NCBI GenBank assembly: GCA_965603205.1
Contig: CBFDCC010000010.1
Location: 32,206 to 96,205, forward strand
Origin: Temperatibacter sp965603205
GTDB taxonomy: Bacteria > Pseudomonadota > Alphaproteobacteria > Sphingomonadales > Kordiimonadaceae
Direction: 5' to 3'
DNA: 64,000 bases
Shown: in pieces, positions 53,606 through 62,292 of the stretch
How the letters are laid out: the number at the start of each line of letters is the position of its first letter
Position numbering within the stretch: position 1 is the first letter of the stretch
Notes under the pieces: generated by a model
Told to the model about the DNA's origin: nothing
The model's input: only the letters and a program-made list of their open reading frames with translations
Databases searched by the model: none
Program-made: the position numbers and the translations under genes

Positions 53606-54067
53606 GTGGTCAGTTCACATAATCATAAACAGTGCATAAAAAATGCCATAGTAGAGGCTGATCGTATTTGCGCAGAGCGCGGCGTACGTTTCACAGAGCT
53701 GCGGAAGCAAATATTAAAAATGGTGTGGCAGGGGCATAAAGCCGTGAAAGCGTATGATCTCTTGGATCAGCTATCTAGCGAAGGTGGTTCAGCTAAGCCA
53801 CCGACAGTTTATCGTGCTCTGGACTTTTTAATGCAACAGGGGTTTGTTCATAAAATTGAATCGCTTAATGCCTTTGTTGGTTGCCCTCATCCAGCGGGTT
53901 CTCATGTTAGCCAATTCCTTATCTGTGATAATTGTCGCAACGTGACAGAGGTAGGTGCCAGCGAATTAGATCAAAATATCATCGATCAAGCAGCTAATAG
54001 TGGATTCGCTATTAAAGGACAAACTATTGAGATCCACGGCGAATGTGCGGACTGTATAACCACGTAA
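53606..54067 (+). CDS. Fur family regulator, Zur-like
   Basis: 153 residues from the GTG at 53606, which has TAAGGGGG just upstream; the frame runs to 53555 but lacks a start with a site. The winged helix is clear: RICAERGVRFTELRKQILKMVWQGHKAVKAYDLLDQL and KPPTVYRALDFLMQQGFVHKIES. The dimerisation half has a Cys pair CDNC near residue 113 and CADC near the end, which hold the structural zinc; GCPHPAGSHVSQF gives metal-ligand His. This layout fits Zur (zinc) better than Fur. No znuABC genes are in the window. Confidence 0.88.
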   Translation: MVSSHNHKQCIKNAIVEADRICAERGVRFTELRKQILKMVWQGHKAVKAYDLLDQLSSEGGSAKPPTVYRALDFLMQQGFVHKIESLNAFVGCPHPAGSHVSQFLICDNCRNVTEVGASELDQNIIDQAANSGFAIKGQTIEIHGECADCITT

Positions 54068-54155
54068 AACACTATCAATGCATTGAAAATTAAGGTTTTA
54101 TTTTATAATATTGATTTAGCTAGTTTTTTTAGCTGAATGACTATAATGGCATGAC

Positions 54156-56345
54156 ATGGCTGAATTAGCAGATATAAAATCCACTCTTCGCGAATTCGTT
54201 ACTTTGGCGCGACATCAACTTTCCTCAAATAATACTGAGGAAGCTGAAAATACTGCGCGTGCAGTTCTATCAATGGATAAAATGTCGGCAACAGGCTGGC
54301 AGTTGCTGGGTGATATACTTGCCGAAATACCAGGCAGGCGCGCAGAAGCAACTCAGGCCTATAATAAAGCATTAGATATTGAGCCTGATCTAGCTGTGGC
54401 ATCCGGTGGTCTTGATATTTTAACAGATAGAGAAACCGCCTCTGCGGTGCGGCCTGTTAGGGATGACCAAGTTCGAATGCCGTATATGGTCCCTGATGAC
54501 GGCAAGGAAGAGGCTATAACGAGGGCAAAAACAGCTGAAGAAAAGGGTGGATTTGCTAGCGCTGAAAGTGCATGGAAAGATGCGTTATCTATAGATCCAA
54601 GTGATACATGGATTTGGACACAATATGCGCATTTGCTGTCAGTGCATTTACATCGGTTTGATGACGCAGAAAAGGCTTATAAAAAGGCGTTGGAGGCTGA
54701 TCCTACAGATGATTGGGTCTGGGGCAAACTTGGTATTATGCTCGCTGATTTTATGGGGCGAGTGGACGAAGGTCAAGAGATGCTCCGTCATGCTATCTCA
54801 TTAGATGACCAAGAAGGCTTTTATCATGGATGGTTAGGTTGGACGCTTTACCGTCAATCAAACAAATATGAAGAAGCAGCATCAGAGTTAGAATATGCAG
54901 TAAAATTATGGCCGGACTATCAATGGGCTCATTTTCATCTTGGTTATGTGCGGGCTATTTCAGGTGATCAGGCAAAGAATGCTGAAAAATCATTTCTAAA
55001 GGCCTTAGTCCTAGAGCCAAATGACGTACCTGCATTATATAATTTAGCCTGCCTTTATGAAGAGCAATTAAATGCACCACGTAAGGCATTAAAGTATTTT
55101 GAAAAAATCATCAAACTTGATCCAGGTAATGCCACGACATTACGCCGTATTGGTATATTATATCAAGGCGCGCTATCAAAACCTGATAAAGCAGAGGTCG
55201 CTTACCGTTCAGCTATAGCATTATTTCCAGATGATTATGATGTGCTTACTAGGCTTGGTTGGCTGTTATGGGAGGCCCAAGGGCTTGTGGATGAAGGGCT
55301 TGAGCTGATTGAAAAGGCCTATGATATCTCGGGTAAATCATCATGGGTGGCAACTCATTTGGGTCAGCTTCATTTTGTCGCAAAAAATGATCAAGATATG
55401 GCAGTTAAATATTTTGAAAAGGCTATAAAGGCAGACCTTACCAATGATTGGGCGCTCGCCTATCTGGGTAGTCTTTTATATGAGGATGAAACTCAGCTGG
55501 ATAAGGCTATTGAATATCTTCAAGAAGCAATAAAATTATCTCCTGATTATAGTTGGGCTTGGTATCACTTGGGTCGCATTTACGCTTATCATGCGGAATT
55601 ACCACATCAAGCCAGGCAGGCCCTGAACAAAGCAATAGAGCTAGACCCTAATCATATGGAAAGCCTGTTTGATTATGTGTGGCTACTATCTGAAATGCTT
55701 CATGATCCTTATACTGCTGCAAAACATACGTCCAAATTAATTAAACTTGGGGGTGAAGTCAGTCTTGTTAATAGCTTGGTAGGTCGTGTTTACCGCCGTA
55801 TTGGGGCTGATGATCTGGCAGTTACATATTTGTATAAGGGAGTGGAGCTTGATCCTGAGGGACATTTCGCATGGCATGAATACGCTGAGATGATGCTCTA
55901 TGAGCTTGGTGACTTGGAAGCGGCGGAAGAGGCAATGTTGCGCGCACAAATTCAAAACCCATATTGTGGCTCGATTGATATCGATATGGCATTTTTACGC
56001 TCAGTAATGGGATGTAGTGAAGAAGCAACTGAGCATCATCTTAAGGCGCTTGACTGTGAGAATATGAATGTGGCCAGTTATCAGGCTCTGGCGCGTTATG
56101 CAGCACTCATAACTGGGGATATGGAACAGGCCGAACAGATGATCACTAAAGCACTGGAAAGTGATGACAGCGACCCTGCTAACTGGGCCTTATATGCGGC
56201 ATTAATGCTTAAATGGGACCGTGATGGTGAGTTTTGCGAGGCTGAGCAGCAGTTGCTGGATATACTGCCAACCAATGTCAGTGCAGCCACACTTATAAAG
56301 CAAGCCCTCATTCCAAAGGGCTTAAAAGCCTATATATCTGTATAA
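54156..56345 (+). CDS. large tetratricopeptide-repeat protein
   Basis: 729 residues made almost wholly of TPR-like helical hairpins. Units such as AVKYFEKAIKADLTNDWALA and AIEYLQEAIKLSPDYSWAWY recur about fifteen times. By hand the spacing is 35-38 residues rather than the usual 34, and each unit carries a Trp pair (DWVWGKLG, YHGWLGWTLY, YQWAHFHLG). No signal peptide or membrane segment is seen. It is a protein-protein interaction scaffold of unknown partner, probably cytoplasmic. No strong ribosome binding site was seen before the ATG. It converges on msrA. Confidence 0.85.
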   Translation: MAELADIKSTLREFVTLARHQLSSNNTEEAENTARAVLSMDKMSATGWQLLGDILAEIPGRRAEATQAYNKALDIEPDLAVASGGLDILTDRETASAVRPVRDDQVRMPYMVPDDGKEEAITRAKTAEEKGGFASAESAWKDALSIDPSDTWIWTQYAHLLSVHLHRFDDAEKAYKKALEADPTDDWVWGKLGIMLADFMGRVDEGQEMLRHAISLDDQEGFYHGWLGWTLYRQSNKYEEAASELEYAVKLWPDYQWAHFHLGYVRAISGDQAKNAEKSFLKALVLEPNDVPALYNLACLYEEQLNAPRKALKYFEKIIKLDPGNATTLRRIGILYQGALSKPDKAEVAYRSAIALFPDDYDVLTRLGWLLWEAQGLVDEGLELIEKAYDISGKSSWVATHLGQLHFVAKNDQDMAVKYFEKAIKADLTNDWALAYLGSLLYEDETQLDKAIEYLQEAIKLSPDYSWAWYHLGRIYAYHAELPHQARQALNKAIELDPNHMESLFDYVWLLSEMLHDPYTAAKHTSKLIKLGGEVSLVNSLVGRVYRRIGADDLAVTYLYKGVELDPEGHFAWHEYAEMMLYELGDLEAAEEAMLRAQIQNPYCGSIDIDMAFLRSVMGCSEEATEHHLKALDCENMNVASYQALARYAALITGDMEQAEQMITKALESDDSDPANWALYAALMLKWDRDGEFCEAEQQLLDILPTNVSAATLIKQALIPKGLKAYISV

Positions 56346-56352
56346 TTTCTAC

Positions 56353-56826
56353 TTAAATATGACAGCTACTGAGGCCGCGTTTAGCGAGATACTGTTGATG
56401 ATAATCTTCTGCAGCCCAAAAAACCTGTGCAGGTTCAATAACCGTGACGATATCCCTGCCGCCAAAACGCCCCGCATCTTGTAATTTGGCTTTCTTTTCC
56501 TCAGCAATATGAGCCTGGTCGCCATCATGAGAAAATACAACTGAGCGATACTGAGTACCCACATCTACTCCTTGACGGTTTAGATGCGTTGGATTGTGAT
56601 TGTCGTAAAATATATCTATAAGGGTGCTATAGCTTATAATATCAGGGTCATAGGTCACTTCAACTACCTCTGCGTGATTAGTGTCGTCAGTGCAGATTTG
56701 TTTATATGTTGGCTCTTTACTATTGCCGCCCATATAGCCAACACGTGTAGAGCTAACACCTTCTGTTGTGCGAAAGACTTCTTCTACACCCCAAAAACAT
56801 CCTGCACCAAATGTTGCTATTGCCAT
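56353..56826 (-). CDS. msrA: peptide methionine sulfoxide reductase MsrA
   Basis: 157 residues. The active site GCFWG lies at residues 9-13 (MAIATFGAGCFWGVEEVFR), with the nucleophilic Cys10; GVSSTRVGYMGGNSKEPTY and NHAEVVEVTYDP follow. The C-terminal Cys in GLSSCHI is a likely resolving Cys. It reduces S-methionine sulfoxide in proteins with thioredoxin. There is no signal peptide, so it is cytoplasmic. It is tail to tail with the TPR gene, seven bases apart. Confidence 0.96.
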   Translation of the reverse strand: MAIATFGAGCFWGVEEVFRTTEGVSSTRVGYMGGNSKEPTYKQICTDDTNHAEVVEVTYDPDIISYSTLIDIFYDNHNPTHLNRQGVDVGTQYRSVVFSHDGDQAHIAEEKKAKLQDAGRFGGRDIVTVIEPAQVFWAAEDYHQQYLAKRGLSSCHI

Positions 56827-56898
56827 AATATCTTCCTTATTTTATTATATAGCTGCTATAAAGATCACTATTAGGCAATATGGTGATGCAAGTAAGTA

Positions 56899-57294
56899 AT
56901 GTCGAGAGGCAATTTTAAAAAAATGGTTATAGTAAAAACAAAGTTTAGAACAATAGCTATTAGTAGCTTAATGAGCATTTCATCTGCAGTATTTTCTGCG
57001 GATATTCCTGAAGAATTGCTTCAACTGGACCTTAATAGATGCAAGGCTGATTGTGTCCCCGCTTTTGGTGAGGCTGTTTGTGCGCAACTGTGTGGTTGTA
57101 GCGTTCGTGAGTTTAAAAAACGGATGAATTTTGAGCAGTATCTCGATCTATCAGCAGGGTTAGCTAGCACTAGCCTAAAGCCTGAACAACGCACACTGTT
57201 GGATGACATTGCAAAAATCTGTGACGCTGAGGTGAAAATACCAAAGAAAAAGACTGGACCTGTGCAGGAAGACTCAGACTCTACTGTTCAATAG
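56899..57294 (+). CDS. small exported Cys-rich protein
   Basis: 131 residues; the ATG at 56923 (MVIVKTKFRT) would shorten it by eight and gives an equally good signal peptide, with cleavage near SAVFSA. Neither start has a strong ribosome binding site. The mature part has seven Cys, six of them clustered (NRCKADCVPAFGEAVCAQLCGCSVREF, CxxxC-x8-CxxxCxC, then IAKICDAE), which suggests disulfides or metal binding in the periplasm. The C-terminus is Lys-rich. It overlaps the end of the convergent thioesterase gene by 14 bases. No family is recognised. Confidence 0.65.
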   Translation: MSRGNFKKMVIVKTKFRTIAISSLMSISSAVFSADIPEELLQLDLNRCKADCVPAFGEAVCAQLCGCSVREFKKRMNFEQYLDLSAGLASTSLKPEQRTLLDDIAKICDAEVKIPKKKTGPVQEDSDSTVQ

Positions 57295-57661
57295 CTCTGG
57301 GTTTGCCGTTTTCACCGATGGCGACGAAAATGAAATTTGCTTCAGTCACCTTTTTTTCATTATCAGGATTGTCGCGATCGTCGCCGTAGACACAAATTTT
57401 AATATTAACTGATGTATTACCAATATGTTCGACATCAGTATAAACACTGATCACATCACCCACATTAATTGGGGCAACGAATTTCATGCTCTCTATGGCA
57501 ACCGTTGCTACGCGGCCCTTGGCAGCACGTGCTGCGGCAATACCGCCTGCGATATCCATTTGTGACAGCACCCAGCCACCAAATATGTTGCCGTTGATAT
57601 TAAGATCAGCGGGTAGGGGAGATGTTCTAATAGTTGCACGTCTATGGTCATTATTCATCAT
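57281..57661 (-). CDS. acyl-CoA thioesterase, YciA type (hotdog)
   Basis: 126 residues from the ATG at 57661 (AAGGATAAT before it); an upstream frame to 57760 runs inside mscS and is discounted. Family signature: LPADLNINGNIFGGWVLSQMDIAGGIAA (catalytic Asp) and TVAIESMKFVAPINVGDVISVYTDVEHIGNTS. It hydrolyses acyl-CoAs; the chain length preference is unknown. It starts one base after the mscS stop, so the two are translationally coupled. Confidence 0.92.
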   Translation of the reverse strand: MMNNDHRRATIRTSPLPADLNINGNIFGGWVLSQMDIAGGIAAARAAKGRVATVAIESMKFVAPINVGDVISVYTDVEHIGNTSVNIKICVYGDDRDNPDNEKKVTEANFIFVAIGENGKPRAIEQ

Positions 57662-57662
57662 A

Positions 57663-58778
57663 TTATCCTTTTTTAGGAAAAGCTTCAAAGTTTTCACCCA
57701 TTGATTCAATATAGAGCGATTGACTCGGGAAGGCAAAGCCAGCTTCAGCATCTTCAACAATGCCTTTTATCTCTAGCAAAAATTCTTCTTTAATGCGCAG
57801 CCACTCTAACCAATCAGTGGTTTTGGTGAAGCAATAGAGCAAAATGTCAATTGAACTGTCTGAAAAACGATCTATACGCACGAAGGTTGCTGTATCTTCA
57901 GGGCTGACAAAATCATCATTGTTTTTCAAATAATCCTCAATGGCGCCGCGAACCTGTAATAGCTGATCCTTGCTGGTATTATATTCCAACCCAATCACCC
58001 ATTTGATACGGCGATATGTCATACGAGAAAAGTTAGTGACTGAATTATCTGCTAGTGCTGTGTTAGGCACATAAACAGGTGCTTTGTCAAAACGGCGTAT
58101 AGTCGTGGTTCGGAAGCCAATTTTTTCTACTGTGCCTTCAACGGTACCTTTTACTAATATCCAATCACCAGGATTAAAACGATGCTCACCTAGGATAAAT
58201 AAACCAGCGATTAGGTTTTTGAACATATCCTGTGCACCCAGTGCTACAGCAACACCAAATAGACCTAGGCCTGCAATCAATGGCCCAACCTGAATGCCCC
58301 ATATTTCAAGGATTGTAGCAGTACCAAGAATGATAAAGGCGGCTTTTAATGCCTTAGTCAGCCAATCAATCATTGATGAGGTTAGGACATGGTCTGCCGT
58401 TTTTAAAATCTCACTGAGGGGATCAGAAGCACGATAGAGCGCCCAAAATATTGTAAGTGCAATCAGTGATCTATTTAACTGCCCAATCAGCAATTCAGCT
58501 TGTCCTTGTACTTCTAGGTAAGAGGTAGCAAAGAAAATACCCAGCACGACAGGTATGAGGCGGATAGGGGCCTCTAATGTGGCGAGTATTGCATCATCAA
58601 GCTCGTTGGATGTTTTGTTGACGATGCGTTGAATGCGGCCAACAATCAGTCTTGAAAATATATTCCGTAACAGAACAAAAAGGATAAAGATGCCCATGCC
58701 CGTTAGGATATGGCCAATATCAATGCCATAAATGCCGTCTTGCCATACTTGTTTCACAAGATCGATGAATTCATTCAT
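57663..58778 (-). CDS. MscS family mechanosensitive channel
   Basis: 371 residues. Four to five membrane helices (about residues 20-185) end in the pore helix GPLIAGLGLFGVAVALGAQDMFKNLIAGLFILGEHRFNPGDWI, the classic MscS TM3 and beta-domain start. The cytoplasmic part contains VEGTVEKIGFRTTTIRRFDKAPVYVPN. The channel opens under membrane tension to release solutes on osmotic downshift. It lies in an operon with the upstream small membrane protein (17-base gap) and the downstream thioesterase. Confidence 0.93.
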   Translation of the reverse strand: MNEFIDLVKQVWQDGIYGIDIGHILTGMGIFILFVLLRNIFSRLIVGRIQRIVNKTSNELDDAILATLEAPIRLIPVVLGIFFATSYLEVQGQAELLIGQLNRSLIALTIFWALYRASDPLSEILKTADHVLTSSMIDWLTKALKAAFIILGTATILEIWGIQVGPLIAGLGLFGVAVALGAQDMFKNLIAGLFILGEHRFNPGDWILVKGTVEGTVEKIGFRTTTIRRFDKAPVYVPNTALADNSVTNFSRMTYRRIKWVIGLEYNTSKDQLLQVRGAIEDYLKNNDDFVSPEDTATFVRIDRFSDSSIDILLYCFTKTTDWLEWLRIKEEFLLEIKGIVEDAEAGFAFPSQSLYIESMGENFEAFPKKG

Positions 58779-58795
58779 TTAATTATCCTTTGGTA

Positions 58796-59083
58796 TCATG
58801 TTATTTTTGGGCATCGATTCATTCTCTGCTTTTCGGTTTCGTCGTCATCATCATCGTCAATAATTTCATAAGCAGACGCGTCATGGCCTTTACGGGCGCT
58901 GTAAAACATCAAGAACATCAACCCTCCACCGATGACAAATGAAAATACTACACCTAACCCCATGGCTAAATATCCATGAAAGGATACGATCGTGCCATTT
59001 AGCTCTAACCAAACCTTAATACTATAGAGGGTCGCTACTATTGAGAATAGTACCAAGAAAAGAATGATAGGCCAGTTTTTCAT
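58796..59083 (-). CDS. small two-helix membrane protein
   Basis: 95 residues from the ATG at 59083 with AAGGAC just upstream; a longer frame to 59116 has no site. Helix 1 is about IILFLVLFSIVATLYSI, helix 2 GYLAMGLGVVFSFVIGGGLMFLMFYSA, followed by an acidic run (IIDDDDDDETEK). It is first of the operon with mscS. The function is unknown; operon membership suggests an envelope or osmotic role. I do not recognise a named family. Confidence 0.75.
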   Translation of the reverse strand: MKNWPIILFLVLFSIVATLYSIKVWLELNGTIVSFHGYLAMGLGVVFSFVIGGGLMFLMFYSARKGHDASAYEIIDDDDDDETEKQRMNRCPKIT

Positions 59084-59228
59084 AGAATGTCCTTGATTGC
59101 CTATATCTAGATACATAGTAGCTTGATATGGCGATAATTACCGTAAAAGATATCATCTATATATGCACCTCGTGAAGATTTTACAATAAATTGCTGCTGA
59201 GGCTTTATTTTTGTCTAACTATTAGGCA

Positions 59229-59252
59229 TACTCATTAAGTGAGAAATGAGTA
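59229..59252. promoter_or_regulatory. palindrome upstream of the CBS gene
   Basis: TACTCATT (59229-59236) and AATGAGTA (59245-59252) form a perfect 8-bp inverted repeat with an 8-base spacer, 60 bases before the start. It is likely an operator; the binder is unknown. Confidence 0.4.
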
Positions 59253-59312
59253 GGCGCTGGCTGGAACATACTCTGGGGTGCCATTAATGCTAATCAGCAC
59301 AGGAGAGCTTTT

Positions 59313-59741
59313 ATGATTGTCAGTAAAATACTAGGCGCTACGGGTTCAGACGTTATTACTATTACAGAAGACCAAACGGTTGCAGATGTTGCCAAGCTAC
59401 TTGGTGAGCGACGTATTGGTGCAGTACCTGTAATGGCGGGCAAGAATATAGCAGGTATAATATCAGAGCGTGATATAGTCCGTGGGTTAGCTATACGCGG
59501 TGGTGCAGTGCTACAAGATGGTGTTGGAACATTAATGACACGTTCTGTGGTAACATGTGGGATGAATGAAACTATTCAAAACCTAATGGCGATGATGACA
59601 GAGCGTCGTATAAGGCACGTGCCTGTGATTGATGAGAATGGCCTTATGGGTGTTGTAACAATTGGTGATGTGGTCAAGCATCGGTTATCTGAGACTGAGC
59701 ATGAAGCCGAGGCGCTTAAGGAATATATCGCTAGTGCTTAA
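59313..59741 (+). CDS. CBS domain-pair protein
   Basis: 142 residues containing two CBS domains and nothing else: VADVAKLLGERRIGAVPVMAGKNIAGIISERDIVRGLA and TIQNLMAMMTERRIRHVPVIDENGLMGVVTIGDVVKHRL. Stand-alone CBS pairs bind adenosine nucleotides or SAM and act as energy sensors for partner proteins; no partner is named by context. CAGGAG precedes the ATG. A palindrome lies in its leader. Its terminator overlaps the end of the convergent glycosyltransferase gene. Confidence 0.93.
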   Translation: MIVSKILGATGSDVITITEDQTVADVAKLLGERRIGAVPVMAGKNIAGIISERDIVRGLAIRGGAVLQDGVGTLMTRSVVTCGMNETIQNLMAMMTERRIRHVPVIDENGLMGVVTIGDVVKHRLSETEHEAEALKEYIASA

Positions 59742-59760
59742 TAGTATCTAAATTGATGAG

Positions 59761-59790
59761 AAAAGGTGGCTGATTTTAGTCGCCTTTTTT
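59761..59790 (+). terminator. terminator of the CBS gene
   Basis: AAAAGGTGGCT (59761-59771) pairs with AGTCGCCTTTT (59778-59788) with two G-U pairs and a T run. The stop codon of the convergent gene (59776-59778) lies in its loop, so the element may terminate both. Confidence 0.85.
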
Positions 59791-60939
59791 ATTGTCTATA
59801 AGTTTTTGTCCAATATTTATGACCCTATCAGCGTTGCGGGACCAGTAATACTCTCGATCTTCAAGGGTGATCTTCGCATTTTCTCCAAGCTTTTTGCAGA
59901 TGGCTGGGTCACTGACCATTGTCATAACGGCATCTTCTAGACTATGCTTTATACTGGTATTAAATAAAATAGAATCATATCCGGATGTGAGTATCTCACG
60001 TATGTTTGGCTGATCAGGCGCAATCGTGGGTATGCCCATGGCAAGATATTCAAATATCTTTAGGGGACTAGCATAAGCTGTTACCGCAGGCTGCAGGGCA
60101 ATATCAAAGGCTGACGTGTAATATCCAACCGTGTTGCGCTCAACAAGGCCTAGGAAAGTCACACAGTCATCAACGCCTAACGCATGGGCTAAATTCATAG
60201 ACGCTTGACTTGTGAGTCCGTCACCAATAACCAGTAGATGTAGGTTATGCTTTTCTTTGTTAGTAGCGATCAGGCGTATAATATTATCAAGCTTATGCCA
60301 CTCTCTGACAAACCCTGTAAAACCCAATACTATTTTGCCGTCTAACTTCAGTTCGCTGCGAGCTGAGCCTGAATTGATGTTTGAATTAAATTTATCAGGA
60401 TCAATACCATTATGAATAACAGTAATCTTGTTAGGCTTTACGCCGTTATCGCTTAATATATCCCCTAGTACCTGTGTTACGGGCAGACACATATCAGCGG
60501 CTTTCCAACAACGCAGCTCAACCTTGCGTGCGAGGCTCAGTAATTTAAGGTCTCCATATTTATACCGTTCTTGTGATAGGGGGCTATTAACCTCTAATAT
60601 ATATGGGATACCCGTTTTCTCACTCAACCAAACTCCGCTAAGTAGATATAGATTATAGCGCTCGTATAATATGTCGGGCTGAAACTCATCATATGCTCTG
60701 GATAGCTTGGCATAAGCCCTTATGCTGTAGGTTAATTCCATTAGTTCATATATAGCCGCTGGCACAAATTTACGTAATAGGCTAAGAAAGCCACTGCTTT
60801 TTCCGAATGACTTAGCGCGCATTCTAGGCCCTATCACCAACACTTCATGTCCAGCGGCTCGTAATGCCTTTAACATCTCTTCTATATGGACGGTTTGCCC
60901 ATCTTGAGCAGCTGTGCGGTGATGATAGAGTATTTTCAT
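59776..60939 (-). CDS. glycosyltransferase family 4
   Basis: 387 residues with two Rossmann-like halves. Family GT4 markers: MLKALRAAGHEVLVIGPR at the N-terminus, ITVIHNGIDPDKFNSN (linker), KIVLGFTGFVREWHKLD, and the C-terminal nucleotide-sugar site LKIFEYLAMGIPTIAPDQPNIREIL. It probably transfers a sugar to a lipid-linked or surface glycan; the donor and acceptor are unknown. The start codon overlaps the patatin stop by four bases (ATGA), so the two are coupled. No other sugar genes are nearby. Confidence 0.93.
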   Translation of the reverse strand: MKILYHHRTAAQDGQTVHIEEMLKALRAAGHEVLVIGPRMRAKSFGKSSGFLSLLRKFVPAAIYELMELTYSIRAYAKLSRAYDEFQPDILYERYNLYLLSGVWLSEKTGIPYILEVNSPLSQERYKYGDLKLLSLARKVELRCWKAADMCLPVTQVLGDILSDNGVKPNKITVIHNGIDPDKFNSNINSGSARSELKLDGKIVLGFTGFVREWHKLDNIIRLIATNKEKHNLHLLVIGDGLTSQASMNLAHALGVDDCVTFLGLVERNTVGYYTSAFDIALQPAVTAYASPLKIFEYLAMGIPTIAPDQPNIREILTSGYDSILFNTSIKHSLEDAVMTMVSDPAICKKLGENAKITLEDREYYWSRNADRVINIGQKLIDNKKGD

Positions 60940-61982
60940 GAATTAATCTGGTGTGTTATTGCTTCATAAGCGTCTTGCAAGTGTGGCCATGCTTCTTCAA
61001 ACGCATGGGCACCTTCCTCAATCAATTCTTCTGACCTATGGAATTCCATGAGTCCTATATGGCCGCAACGTGGTGTAATGGTCACATCAGGGGGGTCACC
61101 AGCAAGGCGAGAGCGCGACAGACGGTTTTGCAAGATATTAAGAGATGCCACCATATTAGCAAACAAGCTCGGCGCGTCACCTTTATGGCTGAATAGTTTG
61201 TTGAAAAAACCTGTCGAGCCTTTTGCTTTGATGGCTTTGGGCATAATGCCTGTTTCTGCAAAGACACCATATTCACCAGTGTCGGCTGTGCCACGTCGTC
61301 TGGCGCGTGTACGCCCGTATAAATCTTCTGATAGGTTCACAGCGATAATCAAATCGCATGCTTGGGCGCGGCATACAGATACAGGGACAGGGTTTACCAA
61401 GGCCCCATCTACCAGCCATTTCTTTTTAAGTCTTTTTGGCTCAAATACACCAGGCAGGGCGAAGCTTGCTTGGATGCAGTCGGATAGATCACCTTCTTTT
61501 AACCAAATTTCATGGCCTGTTTTAAGCTCACAAGCCACAGCAGTAAAAGGGATTTTCAAATCCTCAATTTTGTTATTGCCAAAACGTTCATCCATAAGAG
61601 CGTTTAATTTGCTACTGCCAAACAAACCGCTGCCACCGAATTTAAAATCTAGCCAACGGAAAAAATTATTGCTTTTTAAGCTTCGAGCCCATTCTTCTAG
61701 CTCGTCTAGGCTATCAGATGCCATTGCACCACCAACGACTGCGCCGACACTTGTGCCTGCTATAACGTCAGGTTTAATGCCCTTAGCCTCTAATCCTCTG
61801 ATAACGCCAATATGCGCCCAACCTCTAGCAACGCCTGCACCTAAGGCTAGGCCAATTTTAGGTTTGCGCAACGGAGTAACCTCTTCGCTAGCATTTTCTT
61901 CTTGTGAAACGGTGGAGACCTTAGTCTTCTCTTCTTCAATCTCACCATCTTCACTTTTATCTTTTTTACCAAATCCAAACAT
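60936..61982 (-). CDS. patatin-like phospholipase
   Basis: 348 residues. An acidic/basic N-terminal extension of about 40 residues (GKKDKSEDGEIEEEKTK) precedes the patatin core: IGLALGAGVARGWAHIGVIRGLEAKG (oxyanion loop), AGTSVGAVVGG (GxSxG nucleophile Ser) and DGALVNPVPV (catalytic Asp). It is a cytoplasmic or membrane-associated lipid hydrolase of the RssA type; the substrate is unknown. It is upstream of and overlaps the glycosyltransferase gene. No signal peptide is visible. Confidence 0.92.
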   Translation of the reverse strand: MFGFGKKDKSEDGEIEEEKTKVSTVSQEENASEEVTPLRKPKIGLALGAGVARGWAHIGVIRGLEAKGIKPDVIAGTSVGAVVGGAMASDSLDELEEWARSLKSNNFFRWLDFKFGGSGLFGSSKLNALMDERFGNNKIEDLKIPFTAVACELKTGHEIWLKEGDLSDCIQASFALPGVFEPKRLKKKWLVDGALVNPVPVSVCRAQACDLIIAVNLSEDLYGRTRARRRGTADTGEYGVFAETGIMPKAIKAKGSTGFFNKLFSHKGDAPSLFANMVASLNILQNRLSRSRLAGDPPDVTITPRCGHIGLMEFHRSEELIEEGAHAFEEAWPHLQDAYEAITHQINS

Positions 61983-62077
61983 ATTTATCTCTTCATATAT
62001 TGTGTTCAGTTATATCTGATCAGATATTCGTTAAATATTGAAGAATAAAATCTATTTGGTTTCATTTTATTTTTATA

Positions 62078-62281
62078 TTACGGACACCATTCTATTATGT
62101 CACCAGGCTGGCAGTCTAAAAATTCACAAATTTTTTCTAAAGTTGAAAAACGTATGCCTTTGACTTTTCCAGACTTTAAAAGGCTTAAATTTGCCTCGGT
62201 TATCCCTATATAAGAAGCCAAGTCTTTTGATTTTACTTTTCGTGTAGCTAAGACAACGTCGAGTCTTATAATAATTGCCAT
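62078..62281 (-). CDS. small XRE/Cro family helix-turn-helix regulator
   Basis: 67 residues: essentially one HTH domain (LASYIGITEANLSLLKSGKVKGIRFSTLEKICEFLDCQPGDII), typical of the YozG-like regulators paired with DUF2975 proteins. It probably represses its own operon. It begins 11 bases after the DUF2975 gene. The N-terminus is a short beta strand (MAIIIRLDVVLATRK). Confidence 0.92.
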   Translation of the reverse strand: MAIIIRLDVVLATRKVKSKDLASYIGITEANLSLLKSGKVKGIRFSTLEKICEFLDCQPGDIIEWCP

Positions 62282-62292
62282 TCGCCGTCTCC

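Noticed and set aside
61048..62019. A 323-codon open frame on the plus strand opposite the patatin gene
   Set aside because: It mirrors a clear GxSxG patatin gene and has the Ser/Pro/Leu-rich composition of an antisense shadow. Long open antisense frames are a by-product of the codon choice here.
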